DNA of 64,000 bases from Clostridiaceae bacterium (GTDB lineage: Bacteria; Bacillota; Clostridia; Lachnospirales; Lachnospiraceae): contig QXWR01000027.1 in the NCBI GenBank assembly GCA_009911065.1, forward strand, positions 1 to 64,000, written 5' to 3'. The position numbers were made by a program, and so were the translations under genes. Under the pieces are notes generated by a model, which searched no databases, was not told the DNA's origin, and was given only the letters and a program-made list of their open reading frames with translations. Positions 9,042 to 16,774 of this stretch are shown here, one piece after another. Position 1 is the stretch's first letter. The number at the start of each line of letters is the position of its first letter.

Positions 9042-9566
9042 CTAGGAAAAAGATTTTTCATTCTTATCTTCCCACCGAAACTGCTCTCCACAAAAAGGCA
9101 CAAAAACAAACTGACTTTCTCCAATCTCAATCGTGTCATAAGGTTCTAATGTAACATGAGTATAAAGGGCGGCATTATTGTGATAAACAATTCCATTGCT
9201 GTCTCCCGGAAGCAAGACCGTTTCCTGTTTCTTAGGATCAAATACAAGAACTCCGTGGTTTCGTCTGGAAATTTTGTTATCTCCTAAGATTTGAATATCC
9301 ATGTCATCTGCTCTTCCAATAAAATTCTTGCCAGATCGAATTTTATAGTCTTTCCCCTGCCTAGGTCCGGAGACACATACAATCCACCCACATACTGGAG
9401 CTGTCTCCCCTGTCAATAGTAATTCTTCTAATGCCTCCTCTCCTAACATCCCCGTCTCCTTTTTTTCCTTCGTTTCCGTTTCAATATTACAGTATGGGCA
9501 TACAGTTCCATATCTTCTGGCAGAAAACAGATGTCCGTTTTGGCACCGGATCAGATTGCTTCCCAT
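9042..9566 (-). CDS. Zinc-ribbon + FHA domain protein
   Basis: This 174-aa soluble protein has an N-terminal zinc-binding motif (Cys8, His12, Cys23, Cys26 in RCQNGHLF....CPYC). Its C-terminal FHA domain (about 70-165) carries the phospho-Thr binding signature: IGR, then SRRNH, then SNG. ATG 9566 is preceded by AGGAGGAGGAAAAAA, much better than the ATG at 9617. In type VI systems an FHA protein is the phosphorylated switch that licenses assembly; the place between a second FHA protein and a PP2C phosphatase fits that role. Zinc ribbon plus FHA is common in Clostridia in other contexts too, so the exact role is inferred. Confidence 0.88.
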   Translation of the reverse strand: MGSNLIRCQNGHLFSARRYGTVCPYCNIETETKEKKETGMLGEEALEELLLTGETAPVCGWIVCVSGPRQGKDYKIRSGKNFIGRADDMDIQILGDNKISRRNHGVLVFDPKKQETVLLPGDSNGIVYHNNAALYTHVTLEPYDTIEIGESQFVFVPFCGEQFRWEDKNEKSFS

Positions 9567-9620
9567 TTTTTCCTCCTCCTTCTTCTTAACTGCCATTCTA
9601 AGTTTTTCAGCCCTCATCCT

Positions 9621-10193
9621 TTACCGGACTAAAAGCCGGTTCAACCCTACGAAAATACAGTCCATTCTCTCCAGACAGCATGGCATGTTTGCTGACAACT
9701 GATATGTCTTCCCATCCTCCGCTTTCTTCACACGAAGCCCATTTATACTTCCCAAATCCTCCACATACCATTTTCCCGCCGAAAAGTTCATTACAGCATG
9801 TTCAATATCCACCATGGCTGCATAAGGGCTTTTACTTAAGTCAATATCAACCTGATTTTCCTTAACATCCCTTCCAATCACCAGCGCTGTTTTTCCATAT
9901 AGCCCCCATACCACCAACTCCGTATTTTCCTCGCTAAGCAGCACCAGCTCTGTAATCTGGCCCTTCTCTTGTATCTGCCCATGGATAAATCCTCCCTGTC
10001 CCATACCACCCTGACTTTTTCTTCCCACATCTCTCCTCTCCTTAAAAGCTAATGCTCCAAATCCTGCTGCACAAAGCCCTGACGTCCACATAATTTCTGT
10101 CCGCAAAGTTACCTGTTCTGCATAGCTCCAGGCAATTCCAAAGATAGCAATACAAATGCCTGCAATCGACAAATCTACAATTTTCTTTGTCAT
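9621..10193 (-). CDS. Membrane-anchored FHA domain protein
   Basis: The 190-aa product has two hydrophobic segments near its N terminus (about 6-20 and 32-48), forming a hairpin with both ends in the cytoplasm. A C-terminal FHA domain follows (about 90-190: LVIGR, DIEHAVM, DLGSINGL). The usual Ser-Arg-x-x-His becomes D-I-E-H, so the strength of phospho-Thr binding is uncertain. I start it at ATG 10193 after GGGAAGGCAGAAT. It begins 13 bases after the J-domain gene ends. It could dock the injection machine to the membrane in a phosphorylation-dependent way, a job done by TssL/TagH-type proteins elsewhere. That comparison is inference. Confidence 0.85.
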   Translation of the reverse strand: MTKKIVDLSIAGICIAIFGIAWSYAEQVTLRTEIMWTSGLCAAGFGALAFKERRDVGRKSQGGMGQGGFIHGQIQEKGQITELVLLSEENTELVVWGLYGKTALVIGRDVKENQVDIDLSKSPYAAMVDIEHAVMNFSAGKWYVEDLGSINGLRVKKAEDGKTYQLSANMPCCLERMDCIFVGLNRLLVR

Positions 10194-10206
10194 ATTCTGC
10201 CTTCCC

Positions 10207-10668
10207 TCATTTTTTTCTTCCCATATATTGTTCAAATATCTCCGTCATATCTATGGGATTTTTCTTTGTCTTTTTGTTGGAATCCAAGTTTTCCTTATTC
10301 ATTGTGTTGCCCTTTGGTTGAAATCCAAAAAATTGCTCAAACTGGGTGGACAGATTCCCAGGATCAAATCCTGCCCTCATTCCAGCTTTACCGCCTCTAG
10401 TTCCGGATGTTCTCCGATTCCCGGCCTTTGCCGTCTTTTCCTGTGAAGAACCTACCTCTTTTCTTTTTTGATCATAAATCTGACGTTTTTTTCTATTGCC
10501 AAGAATCTCATAAGCCTCCTTCACTTCCTTAAACTTTTTCTCCGCCTCTGGGTCTTTAGAGTTGCTGTCAGGATGGTATTCTTTTGCCAGCAAACGATAC
10601 TTTTTCTTGATCTCCTCTTCTGAAGCTGTCTCTGTCACTCCCAGCACCCTATAATAATCCAATTCCAT
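10207..10668 (-). CDS. J-domain (DnaJ-like) protein of the CIS cluster
   Basis: The 153-aa product has an N-terminal J domain (about 3-65) with the essential HPD tripeptide (KEYHPDSN). A low-complexity Gly/Lys/Arg linker follows and then a short C-terminal segment ([20 protein letters not shown]). It lacks the zinc-finger and substrate-binding domains of true DnaJ, which is encoded separately at 50788..51933. ATG 10668 follows AAGGGAGACAAA. J-domains stimulate Hsp70 ATPases, and the same island encodes an unusual Hsp70-like protein at 17639..20278, so the two may work together in assembling or recycling the contractile machine. The partnership is inferred from shared location. Confidence 0.85.
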   Translation of the reverse strand: MELDYYRVLGVTETASEEEIKKKYRLLAKEYHPDSNSKDPEAEKKFKEVKEAYEILGNRKKRQIYDQKRKEVGSSQEKTAKAGNRRTSGTRGGKAGMRAGFDPGNLSTQFEQFFGFQPKGNTMNKENLDSNKKTKKNPIDMTEIFEQYMGRKK

Positions 10669-10712
10669 TTTGTCTCCCTTAATTATCCTGACCTTCCTTG
10701 AATCCAACAAGT

Positions 10713-10754
10713 AAAAAAGGAAAAGGGGGACACCCTTCCTATGGATGCACCCCC
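10713..10754 (-). terminator. Possible attenuator downstream of the tube genes
   Basis: Read on the minus strand, a GGGGG/CCCCC-based imperfect stem (arms 10750-10754 and 10725-10729) is followed by TTTTCCTTTTTT. It lies 12 bases after the stop codon of the last tube gene and before the J-domain gene. A leaky terminator here would keep sheath and tube expression above that of the regulatory genes downstream. The stem is short and interrupted. Confidence 0.4.
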
Positions 10755-10765
10755 TGCCCTGTGTT

Positions 10766-11194
10766 TTAAGTGGCCGGATATCCGCCTTCCACTGTAATCA
10801 TGTTTAACTTGTCCTTTTTCTGCTTAATGGTAAGAGTAAATGTACCAGTACCTTCCGCATCTCCAAAATCTTCCACATAATCAATCACAAAAGCATTGGG
10901 GAAATAATATTTTCTCTCCATAACTCCTGCAGCTACATGCTCCACAGTCACTTTACGGTAACAATCTGCCTTTTCCGCCGGCACTGCTGACCACAGAGCC
11001 AATTTCCGTGTGCTGTCAAATGGGTCGCCATCTACAGCAGTCAGGATTCTTCCTGTAATTGTCAATGTGCTTCCTACATCTTTGGTTCTGGCATTGGAAT
11101 CCAGCGGAATATCTGTGGTAAATTTTACTTGGCGGACACATTCCTTTGCAATTTCAAAGCTTTCTATTCCTTCTACGATCACTCGGTATGACAT
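10766..11194 (-). CDS. Hcp/gp19-like tube protein B
   Basis: The 142-aa protein has the size and beta-rich character of a contractile-system inner-tube subunit. It is a clear paralogue of the next gene upstream (11213..11644). Shared positions include [13 protein letters not shown]...AG, a (F/L)P(N/D)AFV..Y.E segment and a C-terminal TF.L.IKQKKD strand. It follows the sheath gene, the standard order for sheath and tube. The ribosome binding site is strong (AGGAGGAAAAAACAT). Tube subunits stack as hexameric rings inside the sheath and are expelled on contraction. I rest the assignment on paralogy, size and gene order; a structure prediction would settle it. Confidence 0.78.
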   Translation of the reverse strand: MSYRVIVEGIESFEIAKECVRQVKFTTDIPLDSNARTKDVGSTLTITGRILTAVDGDPFDSTRKLALWSAVPAEKADCYRKVTVEHVAAGVMERKYYFPNAFVIDYVEDFGDAEGTGTFTLTIKQKKDKLNMITVEGGYPAT

Positions 11195-11212
11195 ATGTTT
11201 TTTCCTCCTGTA

Positions 11213-11644
11213 TTATTCGCCACCAAAACCGCCCTCAATCCGGGCTGCTGCATTTTCGTCTTTTTTCTGCTTCATGTGAATATAAAATGTCCCCACACCG
11301 CTCTCGTCATTCTCTTCCTCACTGTACGCCATCACAAATGCATCCGGCAAAGTAAACTGACGAACAATCTGTCCTGCAGATACAACCGTCACTTCAGCAG
11401 TCCGGTAGCAATCCGCCTTCTCTGACGGCACCTGAGACCACTGGGCCAAACCAAGAGTCGGATCATTGCCCCCGCCTCCGCGCTTATAGAGCATTTTCCC
11501 CCATACCTTCACAGCAAGGCCAAAATCCGTTGCCCGTGCATTAGAGTCGGCAGATGATACAGACTGGAAATCTACTTTTGTAATGCTTCTCTCATCAAAT
11601 ACGATTTCCTCTGGTCCTCCGCTGATTTTCATTCGAAATCCCAT
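11213..11644 (-). CDS. Hcp/gp19-like tube protein A
   Basis: The 143-aa product is paralogous to tube protein B and has the same core (WSQVPSEKADCYR, QFTLPDAFVMAYSEE, TFYIHMKQKKDE). Its N terminus differs (KISGGPEEIVFDERSITKVD) and it has an insertion with a Gly run. It lies between the sheath and tube B, behind GGAGGAGATGTTGT. Two non-identical tube subunits in one cluster suggest a mixed tube, with one variant forming most of it and the other forming the first or last ring that contacts baseplate or cap. Two specialised tubes for different payloads is an alternative. Confidence 0.78.
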   Translation of the reverse strand: MGFRMKISGGPEEIVFDERSITKVDFQSVSSADSNARATDFGLAVKVWGKMLYKRGGGGNDPTLGLAQWSQVPSEKADCYRTAEVTVVSAGQIVRQFTLPDAFVMAYSEEENDESGVGTFYIHMKQKKDENAAARIEGGFGGE

Positions 11645-11752
11645 ACAACATCTCCTCCTTCTCTTTTATTTTTCCACCTTTCCAATAGGGAAAGATCATG
11701 TTTTATAGCTTCGGATCTTTGAATCCGTTAAGCCCTGTGTTTCCTGCCCTTT

Positions 11753-13927
11753 TTACTTTCCAGCAGAAAGACGGTTAATTTCCACCTCTAAATTCTTTAC
11801 ATTTCCATTAAAGGTAATGTCTAACGTACAATAACCGTTCTCCTCATCAATCGTATATTCAATATCATCCCCTTTTCCAAGAATGGCATTAAGGCATTCC
11901 CGCTTTGACAGCCACTGACTTTTTTGGCTGCTTGGATTATTTGAAAAAAACTGCACAATAGAATCTTCTTTAAAATCCCCTGTTCCATGTCGCATCACCC
12001 GTTCAATATAGGTGGTCACTTGAGTTTTGTAAATCGGTTCAAACATATATCCATCTGACATTAGGTTTCTGGTTTTATAAACCATAATGTTTGTAATGTC
12101 ATTCCCCTTATAAGCTGCATTTTCTGAGCTGAAAACAAAGCCAAAATTTTTGCGGTTAATATCATTTTTGATCGAATTGGTAAATCCAGTAATCTCTTTG
12201 GCCATGGTAGTATATACCACCAACCCATGATTTTCTACTTCTATATCAAAACGCACCCCTGGCAGCTCTGAGTCCACTCCATTTTTTCCAAAACAGTCTT
12301 TTAAAAATTCTGGACATTGATAAGCAGCCACAATTCCAGCTGCCACATAAGCTGCCCCCACATACACCCCATCAATCCACAACTTCATCACATCTTCTTT
12401 TTCATGGGAAAGCTCCACGTTCTCTCCATTCATCACCATTCGTCTGTCCAGAACCACTCCAGACTTGTCTTTGGGAATAATCGTAAAATTTGGAATACAT
12501 GGAATGGCATATTCACTGTATGGTTTTCCCATCAATGGACTGCAGCGGTCCTCATATTTTTCAATTCCCTCTGTGGCAAGAGCATTAAATGTGGTAGTAT
12601 CATCTGCTTCGTAACTGAAAAAACACTGAACCCCATAATCCTTAAATACATCTAAAAGCCTTGCCAATGACTCCACACTATTTACATCTGCCTTTTCAGC
12701 TCTGGCATTTCCCTGAAAACGCTCTCTTGTAAGCTTCTTCTTACTGTATTGGTCCAGAGACACATTTGGCATAATGCTATACCACACGGTATTCCCAAAC
12801 TCATTCTTTGCATTGGTGGTGTTAAAATAAGTAACCAGTCGGGAAATATTTCCTGCTTTTGCCAACAGATCATTGGAAACATTCATCACCAACAAAGACG
12901 GACGCATACCCTTTATCTTCTTGGGATACTGTTCAAAAAAACACCAAATTCCAATAAGCTTCTCAATCAAAGGCTTTACCGTCTTGATAAAAGCATCCTT
13001 GGACTCCCGGTAAAACTCTAAATAGGCATTATAATTATTTACCTCCTCCGTCTTATCTGCAGTGCTTTCCATGGTTGAAACAAGCGGGCAGAAAGTCCTC
13101 GCTACCAAATCCGCCACATAATCATTACTTTCCTCATTAACCGCATTGTAATCTTCCTTCAATGCTTCAATCAATCCTGTATTGGCATTGTCATCTACTG
13201 TTATCAGCGCTGTTCCTTCCACCTTCGGCGCCTCCAGAATCTTTAACTCACCTCCCTCTCCCATACTTAAAACTCCAAGAGCTAATGGTGCAGTGTCTTT
13301 CCGGTCGCCGCTGTCTCCCAACAAAAGCCTGGTCTTACTATCTTCAATGGCCAATGGCAGCAGCGCCATCACATTGTTATAGTTTGTGCTGGCCTCTTCA
13401 AACATCACATTCAATTTATCTGCCAAATCCAGCTTTTTGGGATCACCGTCATCTAATTTCGCATATTCTCCATAAGTATATTGAAGCTCTTTTCGATTCT
13501 GCCGGATCGCATCCATCACCTTTCGGGGAGAAATCATATCCGTCAGCTTCTCAAACTTAAAATCTGCGTTAATGCTTCCTTCTGCCCGTCGGGTGTCCAC
13601 CATGCTCATAAGCATTCCCATAAACTCATTCTGTCGGTTCAGAGGAATCTCTGTGAGCATCTCATCTGGAATCTGTTCTGGCTTATCCAGTTGATAAATC
13701 ACCTTCTGGCTGGCAGCGTTAAAATAACAGTAAACCATCGGATTGAATTTCTCCAACAGTTCATCAAAACTATGTACCAGCAAATGATCATTGATCTCCC
13801 GAATCTTATCATCAGACAGGCTTTCCAATCCTCGCACATCCCCTACCAGGGTCAAAAAATCCATTTTTTCAGGATTAATGACTTCCAGCAACATCGTTCG
13901 GTTTGTCTGCCTTATTACATTTCCCAC
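11753..13927 (-). CDS. Contractile sheath protein (single chain, TssB/TssC-like)
   Basis: The 724-aa product is the largest structural protein and heads its operon. Near residues 117-150 it has a segment (SINADFKFEKLTDMISPRK) resembling the TssB pattern of hydrophobic strand, then a DF/DM-x-P turn, then helix. The middle (about 330-420: RLVTYFNTTNAKNEFGN, WYSIMPNV) and the C-terminal half resemble TssC-type sheath proteins. A fused TssB-TssC-like sheath is my reading. Translation probably starts at GTG 13927, 9 bases after AGGAGG; no in-frame ATG has a comparable site. The gene follows an extended -10 promoter. Contraction of the polymer would drive the tube and spike through the target membrane. 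Confidence 0.82.
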   Translation of the reverse strand: MGNVIRQTNRTMLLEVINPEKMDFLTLVGDVRGLESLSDDKIREINDHLLVHSFDELLEKFNPMVYCYFNAASQKVIYQLDKPEQIPDEMLTEIPLNRQNEFMGMLMSMVDTRRAEGSINADFKFEKLTDMISPRKVMDAIRQNRKELQYTYGEYAKLDDGDPKKLDLADKLNVMFEEASTNYNNVMALLPLAIEDSKTRLLLGDSGDRKDTAPLALGVLSMGEGGELKILEAPKVEGTALITVDDNANTGLIEALKEDYNAVNEESNDYVADLVARTFCPLVSTMESTADKTEEVNNYNAYLEFYRESKDAFIKTVKPLIEKLIGIWCFFEQYPKKIKGMRPSLLVMNVSNDLLAKAGNISRLVTYFNTTNAKNEFGNTVWYSIMPNVSLDQYSKKKLTRERFQGNARAEKADVNSVESLARLLDVFKDYGVQCFFSYEADDTTTFNALATEGIEKYEDRCSPLMGKPYSEYAIPCIPNFTIIPKDKSGVVLDRRMVMNGENVELSHEKEDVMKLWIDGVYVGAAYVAAGIVAAYQCPEFLKDCFGKNGVDSELPGVRFDIEVENHGLVVYTTMAKEITGFTNSIKNDINRKNFGFVFSSENAAYKGNDITNIMVYKTRNLMSDGYMFEPIYKTQVTTYIERVMRHGTGDFKEDSIVQFFSNNPSSQKSQWLSKRECLNAILGKGDDIEYTIDEENGYCTLDITFNGNVKNLEVEINRLSAGK

Positions 13928-13971
13928 TTCAATTTACCTCCTCTTGTTGTCTCATTTGACAATTTAGATAT

Positions 13972-14029
13972 ATTATAGCATAAATTTTCGCCAAAAATCG
14001 TCAAAGCCTCCAATCACCAAGACTTTGAC
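13972..14029 (-). promoter_or_regulatory. Promoter and shared upstream element of the sheath operon
   Basis: On the minus strand an extended -10 box TGC-TATAAT lies at 13972-13980 with no good -35 hexamer. Upstream is a near-palindrome TTTTTGGCGAAAA and then a perfect 7-bp inverted repeat (CTTTGAC at 14000-14006 and GTCAAAG at 14023-14029, 16 bases apart). The same layout occurs before the VWA gene at 36171-36228, with the same 22-base distance between -10 box and first arm and about two thirds identity in the element. A weak -35 with a conserved upstream site suggests an activator-dependent promoter. Confidence 0.72.
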
Positions 14030-14046
14030 CTCCAAAAAATAAAATA

Positions 14047-14099
14047 AAAAAAGAGCGGGATTATCACTGAATAATTCCACTGACATTCCCGCTTTTTTA
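14047..14099 (-). terminator. Rho-independent terminator of the LytTR unit
   Basis: The arms AGCGGGA and TCCCGCT (14051-14060 and 14086-14093) flank a loop of about 26 bases with internal pairing. A-rich and T-rich tracts on both sides make it potentially bidirectional. It begins directly after the stop codon of the gene ending at 14100 and separates that unit from the sheath promoter. Confidence 0.75.
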
Positions 14100-14704
14100 T
14101 TACTTTTTCAACTCCTCCGGAATCTCCGGCTGGTACAAAGCTCCCATAGACAAGAAGCCTGCTCCCATCTCTGCCACTTTATTAATCAAAATGGCTACCA
14201 TTGCTAAAACCGCATTCATATCCCTCACCATGGAAAAATACTGAAAAACTGTATATATACCAAGCAAAGTAAGCATCAACGACAAAAACCAAGTAAAAAG
14301 TATTTCTTTACTGGTTTGAATCATCGTAGTCCTTACTAAATAGTAAATCAAAACTGCTGAAAGAATCACCCCTATCCACATTTTTCCAACATGTAAGTGA
14401 ATGTTAAATAATACCTTTCTGGAAAAACAAAGTAAATTAGACAGAGAACTCCTTTGGAAAATATCAAACAATATATACGTATTATGGAATAAGTACCAAC
14501 CACATCCACTGCCATATGATTGTTTTTTAACATAACCCCAAATAAAACAATGGTTAAAAAATCTACGACATAAATCATCAGTATGTAAACAGCCGACAAC
14601 ACCAACGCATCATGCAGCTTTGCACGGTAAATCATACAGGAAGCAACTGCTATTCCCAAAATACCTGATATAGTAGCTACTATAGAAAAGGGAACCGTTT
14701 TCAT
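14100..14704 (-). pseudogene. Frameshifted multi-pass membrane protein, sensor-kinase-like without kinase domain
   Basis: Two overlapping frames join into one protein of about 200 aa if a single base is added in the run of five A near 14382. The first frame reads ...TYMLEKCG then stop; the second continues ...GKMWIGVILSAVLIYYL. The product would have about six membrane helices and end in EELKK, directly before a terminator. The pattern (DFLTIVLFG, RIYCLIFSKG) resembles the membrane input domain of GHKL/AgrC-type histidine kinases, which are encoded next to LytTR regulators, but no dimerisation or ATPase domain follows. The ATG at 14704 overlaps the stop of the regulator gene (ATGA). Either the sensor has decayed, or it is a truncated receptor with a programmed or phase-variable frameshift; a base-calling error is also possible. 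Confidence 0.6.
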
Positions 14705-15423
14705 AAAAGATGGACCTTCCAATATTGTGTCAAATTTTTTTTCAAACGGGTTGCTCGTTCCGGACTTATTTTCATACAATAATCCTCGTTCATTGTAACA
14801 CAGTCATCATTCACCTTTTGAATATGATAAGGATTCAACAACATCCCTCTGTCAAGCTGAATCATATTGTCTTTTAATTTCTCAAATAATTGTGTTATCG
14901 TAATTCTTTCCTGCACTTTTCTTCCTTCTGTAAGAATGAACTCTACATTTTTCTTATTTTTCCAGGCATAGATAATTTCATTCACATAAAATCTGGCATA
15001 AAGCCGCTGGTTATCTATAAGGTAAACACTTTCACCTTTCTGTTTCTTCAAAGCAGCGAACAACTTATCTAACACTTGGTTCAATTGGGAATCCATTTTG
15101 TCTTTACGCAAATACCAAAAAGTGTTCATATGACATGCCTCTATAGCATAATTATCATATGCGGTCAGATAAATGATATAGGAGAGAAAACCATGGGCCT
15201 GAATATTGTTTGCAATATCTATCCCAGTATACTTGGGCATCACAATATCCAAAAAATATGCGTCAAAAATTTTTTTGTTTTCTATGTACTCCAAAATCAA
15301 CTCACTGTCTGAAAATTCTGACACAATTACTCCAATATCGTTTTGTTTACAATAGGATTGAATTTTTTCTTTTATGATTCCCAGGATCTCCTCGTTATCA
15401 TCACATATTGCTATTCGGTACAT
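14701..15423 (-). CDS. LytTR-family response regulator
   Basis: The 240-aa product has a receiver domain (1-120) with acidic pair Asp8-Asp9, phospho-acceptor Asp59 in YFLDIVMP and the Thr/Lys positions (LTAYDNY, LRK). A C-terminal LytTR DNA-binding domain follows (about 135-240: YLIDNQRLYARFYVNEIIYAW ... LNPYHI). I start it at ATG 15423 after GAGGAGATATTTT, not at the upstream start at 15507. The partner sensor at 14100..14704 is broken or lacks a kinase. It is the only dedicated transcription factor inside the CIS island and lies between the two CIS units, so it is the first candidate for the shared promoter element. That element is not a classical LytTR direct repeat. Confidence 0.9.
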   Translation of the reverse strand: MYRIAICDDNEEILGIIKEKIQSYCKQNDIGVIVSEFSDSELILEYIENKKIFDAYFLDIVMPKYTGIDIANNIQAHGFLSYIIYLTAYDNYAIEACHMNTFWYLRKDKMDSQLNQVLDKLFAALKKQKGESVYLIDNQRLYARFYVNEIIYAWKNKKNVEFILTEGRKVQERITITQLFEKLKDNMIQLDRGMLLNPYHIQKVNDDCVTMNEDYCMKISPERATRLKKNLTQYWKVHLL

Positions 15424-15589
15424 AAAATATCTCCTCGTATAATAAGTTTGTAAGTAAGAAAAACAGCTTACAGACTTATTCTTTTTTGGTATAAATGGTA
15501 AGGACATCTAAGAGGAATTCCCCTCATCCCGATTCCCATCTATACAGTTGAAAGTTACATTTCAATATAGGTAGATCCTGTGGTATGAT

Positions 15590-15847
15590 ATCAGGTAGAG
15601 TCTGATGTCCGAAGGCACTGCTTCTCCTCCTTTCAGCCGGCTTAGTCCGAGACTGCTTCGATAGCATTCAGTCTGGCACATACGGCACATTCCGCTGACA
15701 CAGAATTTTCATCCCCAGCCGTTAGCACCAGCAAAAAAGGCTGACTGGGTGCATGCTCATTGCGCAAGGTTTCGGTCACCGTATGCAGCACAGGATTCAC
15801 CTTTTGCTTCAGGCTCCACAAATCCTGACCAGAATGGAGGTGATACT
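15590..15847 (+). ncRNA. Probable bridge-RNA region of the IS110 remnant
   Basis: IS110-group elements carry a structured guide (bridge) RNA in the non-coding left end upstream of the transposase. The 250 bases before the transposase ATG here are gene-free, GC-richer than the surroundings and contain several short complementary stretches (for example CAGCCGGCTTAG and CGGTCACCGTATG). The location matches. I cannot fold it here, and since the transposase is broken the RNA is probably a fossil. Confidence 0.4.
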
Positions 15848-16430
15848 ATGTTAAAGATCAACTATATGTCCACCTTGTTTGTTGGTATTGATGTAAGCTC
15901 AAAGACCAATTTTGTCTATGTTATGGACTTTGAATAAAACAAATACATCTCATCGTCCTTTGGCAATAAACTTTCTATCGTCCTCCAAGGTTCTCATGCC
16001 CTACAAGCCTTATGTCTTCTGTGTAAACCCAAAGGCTACTTCCAATTACCGAAAGTCCTATATCGGAATGGAAAAGACCGAACCCACAGATGCATATCTC
16101 ATCGCGGACTTTGGCAGAGTAGGCCGTACAAAAAAACTGGAACCCTGGCGCGGCGGGCAGTTCATAGCCCTGAAACGCCTTACAAGACACCGGATGCACC
16201 TTTCTGAGTCCATCACCAGGGAGAAGACTTATATGATTTCTAATCTTTATCTCAAGTTCAGTGAACTTCAGCTCCTTGAAGGGGATAATAAGCCCTTTGG
16301 CAAACTCTATGGCGCTACGTCCTCAGCTGTCCTGACGGAATTTTTGTCTCCACAGGAGATTATCGATATGCCGGAAGAGGATCTGCTTGCCTTCCTTGCA
16401 GAAAAGAGCACTCGCGCTTATATCTCGTAA
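15848..16430 (+). pseudogene. IS110-family transposase, disrupted
   Basis: The frame starts at ATG 15848 behind GGAGGTGATACT and reads MSTLFVGIDVSSKTNFVYV, the typical RuvC-like DEDD start of IS110 transposases. A stop codon follows at about 15936 (GAA TAA). The protein resumes in another frame with NPKATSNYRKSYIGMEKTE and TDAYLIADFGRVGRTKKLEPWRG, which is highly characteristic of the family. It ends at 16430, well short of the full 400-odd residues and without the Tnp20/Ser domain. One nonsense change, one frameshift and a 3' truncation make it inactive. Confidence 0.85.
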
Positions 16431-16774
16431 ATTTGTACGACTCGTTTTTGGATTGCTGGTCAAAAACCAACTGTACACCGGCCAAATGCTGGACACCGAA
16501 TATAATACCGATTCGAACTGACATTCGGTTTTGTGTAAAACATACCGAATGTCTGTTAAAGTTACCCTTTTTTCTGTAAAACATATCAAAATCTTTTTCA
16601 TAAAGTTCTTGACATATCACCAGAATGCTATCTCTTATTGGTTCTCTAATCTTTATAATAATAATACAATTTTTTCCAAGTTTCGTCAATGTCCTATTTG
16701 TAGATGATGGTATAAGGTTCCTGTTCACGGAGGCAAGAAAAATTAATGCAATGCTGCACTATTTTCCCTATCTT
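16431..16774. other. Gene-free stretch after the IS110 remnant
   Basis: No convincing coding frame in either orientation. It holds the inverted repeat at 16520-16553 and a second copy of TGTAAAACATA 35-40 bases further on. The end of the CIS gene at 16775 abuts it without a clear terminator hairpin. It is probably debris from the insertion and later deletion. Confidence 0.6.
16520..16553. repeat. Perfect 9-bp inverted repeat with nested palindrome
   Basis: GACATTCGG (16520-16528) and CCGAATGTC (16545-16553) are perfect reverse complements. Between them TTTT-GTGT-AAAA forms an inner pair, so the whole can form a 34-base cruciform or hairpin. It could act as a terminator for the CIS operon ending at 16775, as a protein binding site or as a mobile-element end. 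There is no T tract directly next to the stem. Confidence 0.6.

Larger units (their letters stand above)
15560..16430 (+). mobile_element. Decayed IS110-family element (left part)
   Basis: This is the remnant of an IS110-type insertion sequence: about 290 bases of non-coding left end followed by a disrupted transposase frame that ends before the catalytic C-terminal Ser domain. The left boundary is approximate, near the start of a GC-richer stretch. No right end is recognisable. It sits between the LytTR gene and a CIS gene, facing opposite to both. Confidence 0.65.

Noticed and set aside
10207..10668. Second copy of housekeeping dnaJ
   Set aside because: Only the J domain is present; no CxxCxGxG motifs or C-terminal domains, and it is embedded in the CIS operon.
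13972..14029. Classical LytTR direct-repeat binding site
   Set aside because: The conserved element is an inverted repeat with a 16-base spacer and does not match the usual pair of LytTR direct repeats; the regulator is therefore left open.
14100..14779. Two separate small membrane proteins (14372..14779 and 14100..14471)
   Set aside because: The frames overlap and join seamlessly if one base is added in an A run; the first also overlaps the regulator gene by 79 bases if started at 14779.
16360..16728. Minus-strand frame of 122 aa over the IS110 end
   Set aside because: Antisense to the transposase remnant and scar, no recognisable domain.
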